Positions 1-8,025 of a stretch of DNA of 38,223 bases are shown here, piece by piece. The stretch's first letter is position 1; the number at the start of each line of letters is the position of its first letter. The notes below the pieces were generated by a model. That model was not told where the DNA came from. It worked only from the letters and a program-made list of their open reading frames with translations, and did not search any database. A program made the position numbers and the translations under genes. The DNA lies in contig DXMG01000020.1 in the NCBI GenBank assembly GCA_019414325.1, positions 323 through 38,545 on the forward strand, in the 5' to 3' direction. The DNA is from Collinsella sp. Its GTDB lineage: Bacteria; Actinomycetota; Coriobacteriia; Coriobacteriales; Coriobacteriaceae.

Positions 1-331
1 CGCCAAACAGGTACTCCACGCCGACCGGCTTCATCTCGAGGTCGAGCTCCTTGACCAGGCGACGGAAATCGACCATGGCCTCGTCGCCCTGGATGGCCAG
101 ATCATCGGCAAGCTGCAGGTCGATGTCGCTCGCCACGCGCAGCACGGGCTTGAGCGGCTGGCCGATCTCGTCCTGCGGTACCTCGAAGGGATCGGCCGTG
201 ACCAGGCCGATCTCGGTTCCGCGCTCGGTGGAGCAGATGGCATAATCGGCCTCGAGGATATCCAAATCCTGCGGGTCGAACCACAGGTCGCGCGAGGCGT
301 AGGTAAACTTAACGGGTACGACTAACGGCAT
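1..331 (-). CDS. ricT: PSP1-domain protein, RicT/YaaT type (partial, 3-prime end outside window)
   Basis: The frame reads MPLVVPVKFTYASRDLWFD and runs off the window edge after about 110 codons with no stop. The opening resembles the PSP1 family (YaaT/RicT of Bacillus). There the protein is part of an iron-sulfur RicAFT complex that affects RNase Y and developmental gene expression. That role is family knowledge; the cysteine-rich part expected further on lies outside the window. The ATG overlaps the holB stop by 10 bases (ATGCCGTTAG), so the two are translationally coupled. The order tmk, holB, ricT is the same as in Firmicutes, which supports the call more than the short sequence alone. Confidence 0.75.
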   Translation of the reverse strand, partial: MPLVVPVKFTYASRDLWFDPQDLDILEADYAICSTERGTEIGLVTADPFEVPQDEIGQPLKPVLRVASDIDLQLADDLAIQGDEAMVDFRRLVKELDLEMKPVGVEYLFG

Positions 332-1449
332 TTCAGTGCCTTCCTGATATCGAACAGCATGACCTCGATGGCCAGCTGGGGAGTAACGTTTCTGGCGATG
401 TTGCGCTCGGCGGTTGCGACCGCTTCGAGCGCCTGGGTGGCACCCGCAACATTGGTCGCGGCGGCAAGCCGACCGATCGTGTCGCGCACATCCTCGTTCA
501 CGACGTCGGCCGCCTCATCCTGAAGCGTCAGCAGCACGTCGCGCATGAGCGTCCGCGCGCTCGCCAGCGCTTCCATGATACCCGAACGCTCGCGCGCGTT
601 GAGTTCGCGCTTGTTGCGGTCCTCAAGCTGCTTCAATGCTCCACGCGACAGGTAGTCGGCATTTTGCTCGAGCACCTTTTCCTGCGTGGACTTGACCTCG
701 GCCAACGGCGCCTTGACGGCGACGATGAGCGACTTGGCACGGCTGAGTACATCGGCCTCGTCGGCGGCAATGAGTGAGTCGATGGCACGGATCATCTGGC
801 GACGGGCGTCCTGGCGCTCGGCGCTCTTGAGGAACTCGATACCACGCGTGGGGCTTCCCGCCACGGCGACGGCCATGCGGCAGCGCGCGGGATCCTGCCC
901 GGTGGCGCGGCTCACGACCTGCGCGGCCACGGTGGGAGACACCAGCCGAAACGGCACACACTGGCAGCGGCTCACGATGGTGGGCAGCATCACGTCTGCC
1001 GAGGTACCCAACAGGATGAACATGACGCCCTCGGGCGGCTCCTCGAGCGTTTTGAGCAGCGCGTTGGCGGTGTTGGCGCGCAGCTGCTCGGCACGGTCGA
1101 TGATGTAGACCTTTGCCTTGGCGCGGATGGGCGCCAGCGGCACGTCGTCGAGCAGCTCGCGGGTCTGGGCGATGAGGTAACCCGTGGCGCTCTCGGGCGT
1201 GTAATAGTGCACGTCGGGATGCGTATGTCGAGAGACGCGCACGCAGCTGTCGCATGCGCCGCAGCCGTCCTGCTCGCACAGGAAGGCTTGGGCGAGCGCC
1301 CACGCGGCGTCGAGCTTGCCCGCGCCGGGCGCGCCCAAAAACAGGTAGGCGTGCGACGCGCGACCGCTAGCGACGGCATTGGTCAAAAAGTCGCGCACGC
1401 GCTCTTGGGTGTCGAGCTTGGCCAGCAGGCTTGCCTGAGCGGGGGCCAT
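322..1449 (-). CDS. holB: DNA polymerase III subunit delta prime
   Basis: This 375-residue AAA+ clamp-loader subunit works with DnaX and HolA to load the beta clamp at replication forks. A P-loop-like GAPGAGKL lies near residues 39-46; it has Leu where ATP-hydrolysing members have Thr or Ser, as expected for delta prime. A four-cysteine zinc module (C58, C63, C66, C69) follows, and an SRC motif (VSRCQC) marks the sensor/arginine-finger region. I placed the start at ATG 1449 rather than at an upstream frame extension. It has AAGGAGG upstream and sits one base after the tmk stop, so the pair is coupled. The 3-prime end overlaps the next gene by 10 bases. Confidence 0.93.
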   Translation of the reverse strand: MAPAQASLLAKLDTQERVRDFLTNAVASGRASHAYLFLGAPGAGKLDAAWALAQAFLCEQDGCGACDSCVRVSRHTHPDVHYYTPESATGYLIAQTRELLDDVPLAPIRAKAKVYIIDRAEQLRANTANALLKTLEEPPEGVMFILLGTSADVMLPTIVSRCQCVPFRLVSPTVAAQVVSRATGQDPARCRMAVAVAGSPTRGIEFLKSAERQDARRQMIRAIDSLIAADEADVLSRAKSLIVAVKAPLAEVKSTQEKVLEQNADYLSRGALKQLEDRNKRELNARERSGIMEALASARTLMRDVLLTLQDEAADVVNEDVRDTIGRLAAATNVAGATQALEAVATAERNIARNVTPQLAIEVMLFDIRKALKCR

Positions 1450-1450
1450 G

Positions 1451-2134
1451 CTACTCGGCCTCCTTGGCAAGCGCGGCGGCAACGGCTTCCTGCGGAATGT
1501 CGAGACCATACGCGCGAACCTGCTCGACCGTCTTCTCGAAGACTTCCTCGACGGTCGCAGTGGCGTCGATGAGCTTTACGCGGTTTGGCTCCTCGGCAGC
1601 GATTGCGCAAAAGCCCTGGTAGACACGCTCCTGGAATGCCACGCCTTTTGCCTCCATGCGATCTGCCGCGCCACGGGCTGCCATGCGCAGCGCCGCCTGC
1701 TCGGGCGCGATGTGATAGACGAGTGTGAGCGCCGGGTGCGTACCCGCGACGGCCAGGTTGTTGGCGTCGCGCACTATCTGGCGATCGAGGCCATCGGCAA
1801 ACGCCTGGTAGCAGGTCGTGGAATCGTAGAAGCGATCGCACAGGACCACCTTGCCGGCAGCGAGGGCGGGCGCGATGACCTCGTGCACCAGCTGGGCACG
1901 CGCAGCCTCGTAGAGCAACAGCTCGCAGGTATCGCCCATCGTCGTGTTGGCAGGGTCGAGCAGCAGGGCGCGAATCTTTTCGCTGATGGCAGTGCCGCCC
2001 GGCTCACGCAGGGTCACAACCTGGTAGCCGGCAAGGTCGAGCGCACGGGCAAGCAGGCGCGCCTGCGTGGACTTGCCGGCACCGTCGACGCCCTCGAGCG
2101 TGATAAAGCTATGTTGAGCAGGCTCAAAAGCCAT
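1451..2134 (-). CDS. tmk: Thymidylate kinase (dTMP kinase)
   Basis: This 227-residue cytosolic enzyme phosphorylates dTMP to dTDP with ATP in dTTP synthesis. The P-loop GVDGAGKST is at residues 15-23, the substrate-binding DRF motif at 100-102 (LCDRFYDST), and an Arg-rich LID segment (RMAARGAADR) follows. The length is normal for bacterial Tmk, with a short N-terminal extension (MAFEPAQHS). It is the first gene of a tight tmk-holB-ricT cluster on the minus strand. A perfect 21-base inverted repeat lies upstream, between it and the divergent zinc-ribbon gene. Confidence 0.95.
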   Translation of the reverse strand: MAFEPAQHSFITLEGVDGAGKSTQARLLARALDLAGYQVVTLREPGGTAISEKIRALLLDPANTTMGDTCELLLYEAARAQLVHEVIAPALAAGKVVLCDRFYDSTTCYQAFADGLDRQIVRDANNLAVAGTHPALTLVYHIAPEQAALRMAARGAADRMEAKGVAFQERVYQGFCAIAAEEPNRVKLIDATATVEEVFEKTVEQVRAYGLDIPQEAVAAALAKEAE

Positions 2135-2239
2135 GGGCGCAGCCCCTTCCTACAAGGCGCGTAAATGCGAGTTATAGCAACCAAGCCATGATACCCCAGT
2201 GCTCGGCACGTCCCCAATGGCTAAAGGCGCCTTTCCAAA

Positions 2240-2304
2240 GTTGCGGTGAAATAGGGACTGATTGAAGCTCTGAGACCGCCAAACAGTCCCTATTTCACCG
2301 CAAC
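2240..2304. repeat. Perfect 21-bp inverted repeat of the GGGAC family
   Basis: The arms at 2240-2260 and 2284-2304 are exact reverse complements (core ATAGGGACTG / CAGTCCCTAT) around a 23-base loop. It sits between the divergent tmk and zinc-ribbon genes, upstream of the latter's -10 box. A degenerate half (CACGTCCCCAATGGCTAAAG) occurs at about 2209. The GGGAC core recurs in several other intergenic inverted repeats in this window, so I read it as a REP-like element and not a terminator: no T-run follows on either side. Confidence 0.75.
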
Positions 2305-2331
2305 GTATGATGGGGAATTTTGGATGCTGGG

Positions 2332-2337
2332 TATAAT
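2332..2337 (+). promoter_or_regulatory. -10 box for the zinc-ribbon gene
   Basis: TATAAT matches the consensus exactly and lies 37 bases before the ATG at 2375, with GGG just upstream. No good -35 hexamer is visible at 16-18 bases. Confidence 0.5.
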
Positions 2338-2374
2338 CGTCGTATTGCATTGAAATGTGGCGAAAGGAGTGGCA

Positions 2375-3358
2375 ATGTCTCGGTATTGCGCCTCGTGCGG
2401 CAAGCTTCTTGAAGATAATGCCAAGTTCTGCACCTCGTGCGGTGCACCCGTTGAGCAAACAGCCGCGAGCGATAGCCAGCCCGCTTTTGAGCAGACCGGC
2501 TCCCTTGATACGCCGCAAGCCAAGGCGGACGACCCCCTCGCCTATAGCCCCGACCCCGCCGCAAGGACCGAAGCCGTCGAGACCACGCAGCGCATACCCG
2601 TCGCGAGCGGCTCGCCCCAACAGCAGCCGGCTCCCGCATACGCGCCCGCTTCGCCACAGACCCCCGCTCCCAAAAAGAGCGGCACCGGGCCGCTTATCGC
2701 CGTTATCGTTGTGCTGGTGGCGATCATCATCGCCCTGGTCATCTTCTTTGCGATCAGACCGTTCGACAACGCCGCCACGCAGACGACTGCCGAGGTAGCT
2801 AAGCTGCACCATGACGTCGACGACGATGACCTAAAGCCTCTCGGCAATCCCAACAGCCTGTACGACGATGATGACGATGACGACGAGGATGGCGGCGAAG
2901 CAACGCTCTCCGAGCAGAACCTCTACCGTCGCCTGAGCGAATACTACGACTTGCTCGAAGATCTCGACAGCCAGGTCCGTGGCTGCGCGCAGAACTTCAA
3001 CGGCAACTATCTGGAAGAGGATCGAACCACCCGTCAAAATCTCGCCGACGTCGCCGAGCGCACGGAGGACACCATCGAGCAGTATTACGACATCGTCGAG
3101 GACCTGGACGTCCCGACGAGCTCCAAGAACTACAGCTCCTGGAAGGATATCATCGCCCTGTACGACGACCTGGATCACCGCATTGACGCAATCTGTGATG
3201 CCTGGGAGATCAGCCTGAAATACGCCAAGCCTGCGGACCACAAGAATGAGATCGTGGCGCCGCTGTCGCGCGACAACGTGGCGGGCACCAATGACAATAA
3301 GTACCGCCTAGACTTTGAGGAGCGCTATCCCGGCGCTAAGCCTGTCGAGGTGAACTAG
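2375..3358 (+). CDS. Zinc-ribbon single-pass membrane protein, function unknown
   Basis: The protein has 327 residues. The N-terminus carries a zinc ribbon, with CxxC pairs at C5/C8 and C19/C22 (YCASCGKLL, FCTSCGAP). A Pro/Ala/Gln-rich linker follows, then one hydrophobic helix near residues 106-128 (LIAVIVVLVAIIIALVIFF). After it come a run of Asp (DDDDDDDEDGG) and a charged, probably helical C-terminal domain. I chose ATG 2375, which has AAAGGAG at good spacing, over an in-frame GTG at 2357. This layout (zinc ribbon, linker, helix, outer domain) is common in Gram-positive bacteria, but I cannot assign a role. It has no operon partner: tmk is divergent and topA converges on it. Confidence 0.85.
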   Translation: MSRYCASCGKLLEDNAKFCTSCGAPVEQTAASDSQPAFEQTGSLDTPQAKADDPLAYSPDPAARTEAVETTQRIPVASGSPQQQPAPAYAPASPQTPAPKKSGTGPLIAVIVVLVAIIIALVIFFAIRPFDNAATQTTAEVAKLHHDVDDDDLKPLGNPNSLYDDDDDDDEDGGEATLSEQNLYRRLSEYYDLLEDLDSQVRGCAQNFNGNYLEEDRTTRQNLADVAERTEDTIEQYYDIVEDLDVPTSSKNYSSWKDIIALYDDLDHRIDAICDAWEISLKYAKPADHKNEIVAPLSRDNVAGTNDNKYRLDFEERYPGAKPVEVN

Positions 3359-3376
3359 CGCTTTGTCGTTCCCGAG

Positions 3377-3434
3377 CCGGCAGTTAGGGACGTTCCTAAA
3401 CTGCCGGCAGAAAAGGAACGTCCCTAACTGCCGG
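3377..3434. repeat. Perfect 20-bp inverted repeat, GGGACGTTCC type
   Basis: The arms at 3377-3396 and 3415-3434 are exact reverse complements (CCGGCAGTTAGGGACGTTCC against its complement) with an 18-base loop. The loop itself repeats part of the arm (ACTGCCGGCAG). It lies just after the zinc-ribbon gene and next to a separate terminator hairpin. Confidence 0.75.
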
Positions 3435-3436
3435 TC

Positions 3437-3478
3437 AAAAAAACGAGCGAGGATCGCGGGGTCCTCGCTCGTTTTTTT
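3437..3478. terminator. Bidirectional intrinsic terminator between the zinc-ribbon gene and topA
   Basis: A 12-bp stem (AACGAGCGAGGA / TCCTCGCTCGTT) has an A-run before it and a seven-T run after it, so it can end both the plus-strand zinc-ribbon transcript and the minus-strand topA transcript. Confidence 0.88.
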
Positions 3479-3500
3479 GGGCAATGTTTCGACTGCGCCG

Positions 3501-6077
3501 TTACTTGTCGGCGGCTGCTTTCTTGGCAGTCGACTTCTTCGCGGTCGTCTTCTTGGCGGCAGTGGCTTTCTTAGCCGTCGTCTTCTTTGCCGTGCTCGCC
3601 TTGGTTGTGGTCTTGCGACCGCGGGCGGGCTTCTTCTCCTTGGTCGGGCAGTCCATGTTGACGCAGATACGCCACGGACCGCGCGCCGTGTTGACCACCA
3701 CGATGGGGGCGCCGCACTCGGGGCAGGTCTCGCCCGTCGCCTCGAGCTTGCCGCGCGCCGGCAGCGGATAGCTCACGCCGCAGTCATCGTAGTTGGTGCA
3801 GCGGATAAAGCGCTTGCCGCTCTTCTCGCTCTTGTGCGCGATCAGGTCGCCGTGACGTCCGGCCTCGGCACACACCTTGCACTCGCCCACCTTAAGATCG
3901 GGCTCGTAGTTGGTGGGGCACGTGGGGTTCACGCAGATCTCGAAGGCCTTCTGGCGGAATGGCTGGCACTTGATGCGCGGCGCGCCGCACTCGGGGCACA
4001 CGGCGGCCTCGCCCTCGAGCGGGCTCACCTTGACGCCACTCGGCACCGGATAGGTCACGTCGCAGTCGGGCCAACCCATGCAGCCGATAAAGCTGCCGCG
4101 GGTCTTGGCGCTCGTCTTCATAACCAGGTCCTTGCCGCACTTGGGGCAGGCGCCCACGCGCGCATCGGCCGTGACGGCGTCGCTGATGGCGTCGCCCAGC
4201 TCCTGCGTATGCTTGAGCAGCTCGTCGAGCACGCCGGCCAGCAGCGCGCGCGAGTGTGTCACGACATGCTCTTCGGTATCCTCGCCGCGCTCCACGCGGG
4301 TCATGTCGCCGTCGAGCTCGCTGGTCATATCGGGGCTCGTGATGCGCGGGGCAAACTGCGACAGCGCGTCGATGATGGCGATGCCCAGCTGGCTCGGCTC
4401 AACGGGATCATTTTTGAGATAGCGCACGGCATACAGGCGCTCGATGATGCTCGCGCGCGTGGACTTGGTGCCCAGGCCGCGCTTTTCCATCTCCTGCACG
4501 AGCTTGCCCTGGCTGTAGCGCGCGGGCGGCTCGGTCTGCTTGGCCTCGAGCTTAATGTCGAACACGTCGACCGTGTCGCCCTGCTCAAGCGGCGGCATCT
4601 GCTCGTCGCGCTTGAGGCCGTACGGATATGCCTCGCGGAAGCCCGGGGTCACGAGCACGTCGCCCGAAGCCACGAACGGCTCGCCGTTGACGTCGAGCTC
4701 GAGCTTGGTGTTCTCGATGGTCGCGGGCCCCATGAGCGTTGCCAGGAAGCGACGGGCGACGAGGTCATAGAGTTTGCGCTGGCCGCCGTCGAGCGTGGAC
4801 GGATCGCCCTCGCCCGTGGGGTAGATAGGCGGGTGGTCGGTGGTCTCGACCTTGCCGCGCGTGGGCTTCATGGGGCCGGCGAGCACCTTTTTGCACACGG
4901 GCGCCAGCGCCGGGTTGATCTTTGCCAGGTCGCTCACCACGGCGCCCAGATCGAGCGTCGCGGGATACACGGTGTTATCGACACGCGGGTAGCTGATGAG
5001 ACCGGCCATGTAGAGGGACTCGGCGATGCGCATCGTACGCGCAGGCGAGATGCCCTCGGCCGCGGCGGCAGCCTGCAGCGAGGTCGTCGCAAACGGCGTG
5101 GGCGGCTGCTGCTTACGCGAGCGCTTGGTCACCGCGGCGACGGTTGCCGTCGTAGCGCCGTCAACGTGACCGTACGCCGTCTCAGCAGCATCCTTGTCGG
5201 TAAAGCGCGCCGTCTTGTGCGCGATCTTAAAGCGATCGTCCTCGGCAGCGCCTTGCGCGGCGCCCATGCCGCGAATCTGCCAATAGTCCTCGGGCACAAA
5301 CGCCATGCGCTCGCGCTCGCGCTCGACCACCAGGGCAAGCGTCGGCGTCTGCACGCGGCCGGCGGAACGCACGTTGCCAAAGCCGCCAAACTTGGCGAGC
5401 GTCAGGTAGCGCGTGAGCACCGCACCCCAAATGAGGTCGATGTGCTGACGGCTCTCGCCGGCGTCGGCCAGGTTCTGGTCGAGCGAGACAAGGTTATCGA
5501 AGGCCTGCGTGATCTCGGCCTTGGTAAACGAAGAATACTGGGCGCGGGCGACCGGCAAGTCGGGCGCCACCTCGCGCACCTTGTTGAGGGCGTCCGAACC
5601 GATCAGCTCGCCCTCGCGATCGAAGTCCGTGGCGATGATGACGCTGTCGGACTTTTTGGCGAGGTTCTTAAGCGAGCGGATGAGCTCTTTCTCGGCCGGA
5701 AGCTTAATGACGGGCGCCCAGGTGAGATAGGGCAGGCTCTCGAGCTTCCAGCCCTTGATGGAAATGCCATCGGCAAGGAACGGCTTGCGCTTGGTGTCGT
5801 ACGGCGGGCGGGCCAGGCCATCGGGCATATCGGCCGGCAGCATTTCGCCGTCCTCCGTGACCGAATACCAGCCCAACTTTTTATCGAACAGCACACTGTC
5901 GCAAAAATCGGGTGCCAGGATGTGACCGGCAAGGCCGATCGTCACGCACTCCTCGCCCTTCCACTCAAAACGGTAGATGGCGGTGTTGTACACCTTGTCC
6001 TTTTTGGGCTTGCCCGTGGACAGACGCTCGGCGATCTGACGCGCGGCGTCGTTTTTCTCAGCGATGATGAGCTTCAA
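3501..6077 (-). CDS. topA: Type IA DNA topoisomerase with four zinc ribbons and a Lys-rich tail
   Basis: This 858-residue enzyme relaxes negatively supercoiled DNA through a 5-prime phosphotyrosine link. The Toprim domain starts with E7 and has DFDREGELIG at 151-160. SAGRVQTPTLALV at 238-250 is the family signature, and the catalytic Tyr is Y363 in ISYPRVDNT. Four C4 zinc ribbons follow the core (starting CPKCGK, CPECGAPRI, CKVCAE, CPECGAPIV). The last 45 or so residues are KKTTAKK-type repeats, like the basic tails of actinobacterial TopA. The N-terminus (LIIAEKNDAARQIAE) resembles archaeal topoisomerase I more than the usual bacterial VESPAKAKTI form. The start is a TTG at 6077 with AGGAG six bases upstream. 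It follows hypB by 54 bases. Confidence 0.92.
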   Translation of the reverse strand: MKLIIAEKNDAARQIAERLSTGKPKKDKVYNTAIYRFEWKGEECVTIGLAGHILAPDFCDSVLFDKKLGWYSVTEDGEMLPADMPDGLARPPYDTKRKPFLADGISIKGWKLESLPYLTWAPVIKLPAEKELIRSLKNLAKKSDSVIIATDFDREGELIGSDALNKVREVAPDLPVARAQYSSFTKAEITQAFDNLVSLDQNLADAGESRQHIDLIWGAVLTRYLTLAKFGGFGNVRSAGRVQTPTLALVVERERERMAFVPEDYWQIRGMGAAQGAAEDDRFKIAHKTARFTDKDAAETAYGHVDGATTATVAAVTKRSRKQQPPTPFATTSLQAAAAAEGISPARTMRIAESLYMAGLISYPRVDNTVYPATLDLGAVVSDLAKINPALAPVCKKVLAGPMKPTRGKVETTDHPPIYPTGEGDPSTLDGGQRKLYDLVARRFLATLMGPATIENTKLELDVNGEPFVASGDVLVTPGFREAYPYGLKRDEQMPPLEQGDTVDVFDIKLEAKQTEPPARYSQGKLVQEMEKRGLGTKSTRASIIERLYAVRYLKNDPVEPSQLGIAIIDALSQFAPRITSPDMTSELDGDMTRVERGEDTEEHVVTHSRALLAGVLDELLKHTQELGDAISDAVTADARVGACPKCGKDLVMKTSAKTRGSFIGCMGWPDCDVTYPVPSGVKVSPLEGEAAVCPECGAPRIKCQPFRQKAFEICVNPTCPTNYEPDLKVGECKVCAEAGRHGDLIAHKSEKSGKRFIRCTNYDDCGVSYPLPARGKLEATGETCPECGAPIVVVNTARGPWRICVNMDCPTKEKKPARGRKTTTKASTAKKTTAKKATAAKKTTAKKSTAKKAAADK

Positions 6078-6131
6078 AAGAGGCTCCTATCTCGTGTGTC
6101 TGCGGCTGCGCCCGCCCTCTTGGCGGCCGAC

Positions 6132-6815
6132 TTACGCCCTTGCTTGCTCAATCTGCCCGATGAGCCAATCGCACCAGGCATCCATGCCCTCGCCCTTGCG
6201 CGCGCTCACGGCAAACCGCGGCGCCTGCGGATTGAGGTCATCGAGTGTCTTAGTATACCTATCCATGTCAAAATCGAAAGCCGGGGCCACGTCGACCTTA
6301 TTGAGCAGCTGCGCGCCGGCGTGCTGGAAGATGCCCGGGTACTTGATGGGCTTGTCGTCGCCCTCGGGCACCGAGAGGATCATGATGGACAGGTTCTCGC
6401 CCAGGTCAAAGTCGACCGGGCAGACCAGGTTACCCACATTTTCGATAAAGATGACGTCGATGTTCTCCAGACCGACGGCCTGGTCGAAGGCGTCGACGGC
6501 CTCCATGATCATGTTGCCCTCGAGGTGGCACAGGCCGCCCGTGTTGATCTGGATGGCGGGCATGCCGGCTTCCTTCATGGTGATGGCGTCGACATCCGAG
6601 GCGATATCGCCCTCGATGACGGCACAGCGTAGGCCGGCCTTGTCGCGCAGGCGCTCGTTGGTGCCCAGAATCGTGGTGGTCTTACCCGAGCCGGGGCTCG
6701 ACAGCACATTGATCACGTAGGTGCCTGCCTCATTAAATCGCTGGCGCAGCTGATCTGCCAGGCGCTCGTTGCGCGACAGGATCGGCGACGCGATATCAAT
6801 CGTTTTCTCGGCCAT
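6132..6815 (-). CDS. hypB: Hydrogenase nickel-incorporation GTPase HypB
   Basis: This 227-residue SIMIBI-class GTPase delivers nickel to [NiFe]-hydrogenase precursors together with HypA. The P-loop SPGSGKTT is at residues 40-47. The dimer-interface metal site is present as C96-H97 (GGLCHLEGN) and C132 (NLVCPVD), and NKVD gives guanine specificity. The N-terminal CxxCGC and His-rich nickel stores found in some HypB proteins are absent, so this is the short form. AAGGAG precedes the ATG. It lies 55 bases after hypA in the tat-hyp-topA gene run. No hydrogenase structural gene is in the window. Confidence 0.94.
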   Translation of the reverse strand: MAEKTIDIASPILSRNERLADQLRQRFNEAGTYVINVLSSPGSGKTTTILGTNERLRDKAGLRCAVIEGDIASDVDAITMKEAGMPAIQINTGGLCHLEGNMIMEAVDAFDQAVGLENIDVIFIENVGNLVCPVDFDLGENLSIMILSVPEGDDKPIKYPGIFQHAGAQLLNKVDVAPAFDFDMDRYTKTLDDLNPQAPRFAVSARKGEGMDAWCDWLIGQIEQARA

Positions 6816-6870
6816 ACTTAGCGCTCCTTACTTTGGCTCCTTTATACCCCATCACCAGATGGCTAGCGGG

Positions 6871-7227
6871 CTAATCGTCGGGGGTTTCGATTTCGATACT
6901 TGCGATATCGAGCTCGCGGCCGTGCAGCAGGCGCACGTTGGCGCCGCCACACTGGGGGCAGCGACAATGGAAACGGTCGTGCTCAAAGACCTCGCCGCAG
7001 TCCAGGCACTCGCTTTGTGGATGGACCTCCTCCACGGCAAGCTCGCAGCCGCGCGTGAGCGGGTCCTCGTCGCGAAACGTCCCCCACGCAAAGTCGAGCG
7101 CCTCGCGCACGACCTCGGTCATATCCCCGATACGCAGCGTTACCAAAACGGCGCGCGAGGCCCCCGCCCCACGCGCCGCGCGAATCACTGTATCGAGTAT
7201 GCCGTTGACAATGCCAACCTCGTGCAT
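6871..7227 (-). CDS. hypA: Hydrogenase maturation nickel metallochaperone HypA
   Basis: This 118-residue protein hands nickel to the hydrogenase large subunit with HypB. The N-terminal MHE carries the nickel ligand H2. A structural zinc site is formed by C74/C77 and C90/C93 (ECLDCG, CRCPQCGG), with an extra C88. The length is typical. The ATG is six bases after the tatC stop, and its GAGGAG ribosome site lies in the last codons of tatC, so translation of the two is linked. Confidence 0.95.
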   Translation of the reverse strand: MHEVGIVNGILDTVIRAARGAGASRAVLVTLRIGDMTEVVREALDFAWGTFRDEDPLTRGCELAVEEVHPQSECLDCGEVFEHDRFHCRCPQCGGANVRLLHGRELDIASIEIETPDD

Positions 7228-7233
7228 ACCGTT

Positions 7234-8025
7234 TTACTCCTCGTCGTCCTCGTCGTCCGAGAACAGGTCCAGACGGCTCACGAACAGGCCCTCCTTGCCC
7301 TCGCGCGCGGTAATGACCACGCGGGCAATGGCGAGCGAGATCTCGTAGAGCGAAAGCAGGGCACCGTACATAAGGCCCAGCGTAACGGGCGAGCCGTCGG
7401 GCGTGATCACAGCCGAGCCCACGAGCAGGCCCACGTACACGTAGCGCCAGGCGCTGCGGAAGGCCGCATAGGACACGATGTGAAAGACGGACAGATAGAA
7501 GATGATGAGCGGCAGCTCAAACGCCACGCCAAAGCCGATCATAAAGAGCAGCTCCATGTTGACGTAGTTCTCCAGGTCGGGCAGCGCCGTAGCGACGGCC
7601 GAGGTCTCGCCGATGAGCCACTCAAAGCCCGCCGGGATGATGATGAAGTAGCAGAAGATGGCACCCAGGAAGAACAGAACCGTCGAGGCGAGCACCGTGG
7701 GCACAACCCACTTGCGCTCGTTGGGGCGCAGTGCCGGCAGGAAAAATGCCAGGATCTGCCAGATGATCATGGGCGTGCACATGACCACGGCCATCTTGAT
7801 GGCCAGCGAGAAGCGCAGGCCAAAGCCGCCGAGCGTGGTGGTGATGTAGAACTTACCGTCCGGCACAAAGGAGCGGATGGGGTCTTCCAGGATATCGAGC
7901 ACCACAGGCGTGGCGAAATACAGCACGATAGCGGCGGCAAACACCGATACGACCACGATAGTCAGGCGGCGACGAAGCTCTCCCAGGTGATCGAAGAGCG
8001 GCATGCGCGCAGGTCCGATCGGCAT
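7234..8025 (-). CDS. tatC: Sec-independent protein translocase subunit TatC
   Basis: This 263-residue six-helix membrane protein recognises twin-arginine signal peptides and nucleates the Tat translocon. The N-terminal HLGELRRRL motif, the DPIRSF segment and the hydrophobic helices match the family. The C-terminus is acidic (DLFSDDEDDEE). The ATG at 8025 shares one base with the stop of the preceding tatA/B gene (TAATG), and GGAGG lies eight bases upstream; an internal ATG at codon 8 is a less likely start. hypA begins six bases after the stop. Confidence 0.94.
   Translation of the reverse strand: MPIGPARMPLFDHLGELRRRLTIVVVSVFAAAIVLYFATPVVLDILEDPIRSFVPDGKFYITTTLGGFGLRFSLAIKMAVVMCTPMIIWQILAFFLPALRPNERKWVVPTVLASTVLFFLGAIFCYFIIIPAGFEWLIGETSAVATALPDLENYVNMELLFMIGFGVAFELPLIIFYLSVFHIVSYAAFRSAWRYVYVGLLVGSAVITPDGSPVTLGLMYGALLSLYEISLAIARVVITAREGKEGLFVSRLDLFSDDEDDEE

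Noticed and set aside
3363..6632. A 1,089-codon open frame on the plus strand opposite topA and hypB
   Set aside because: It is rich in Arg, Gly and His, has no ribosome site or known motif, and mirrors two well-supported genes. High GC at third codon positions removes stops on the opposite strand.
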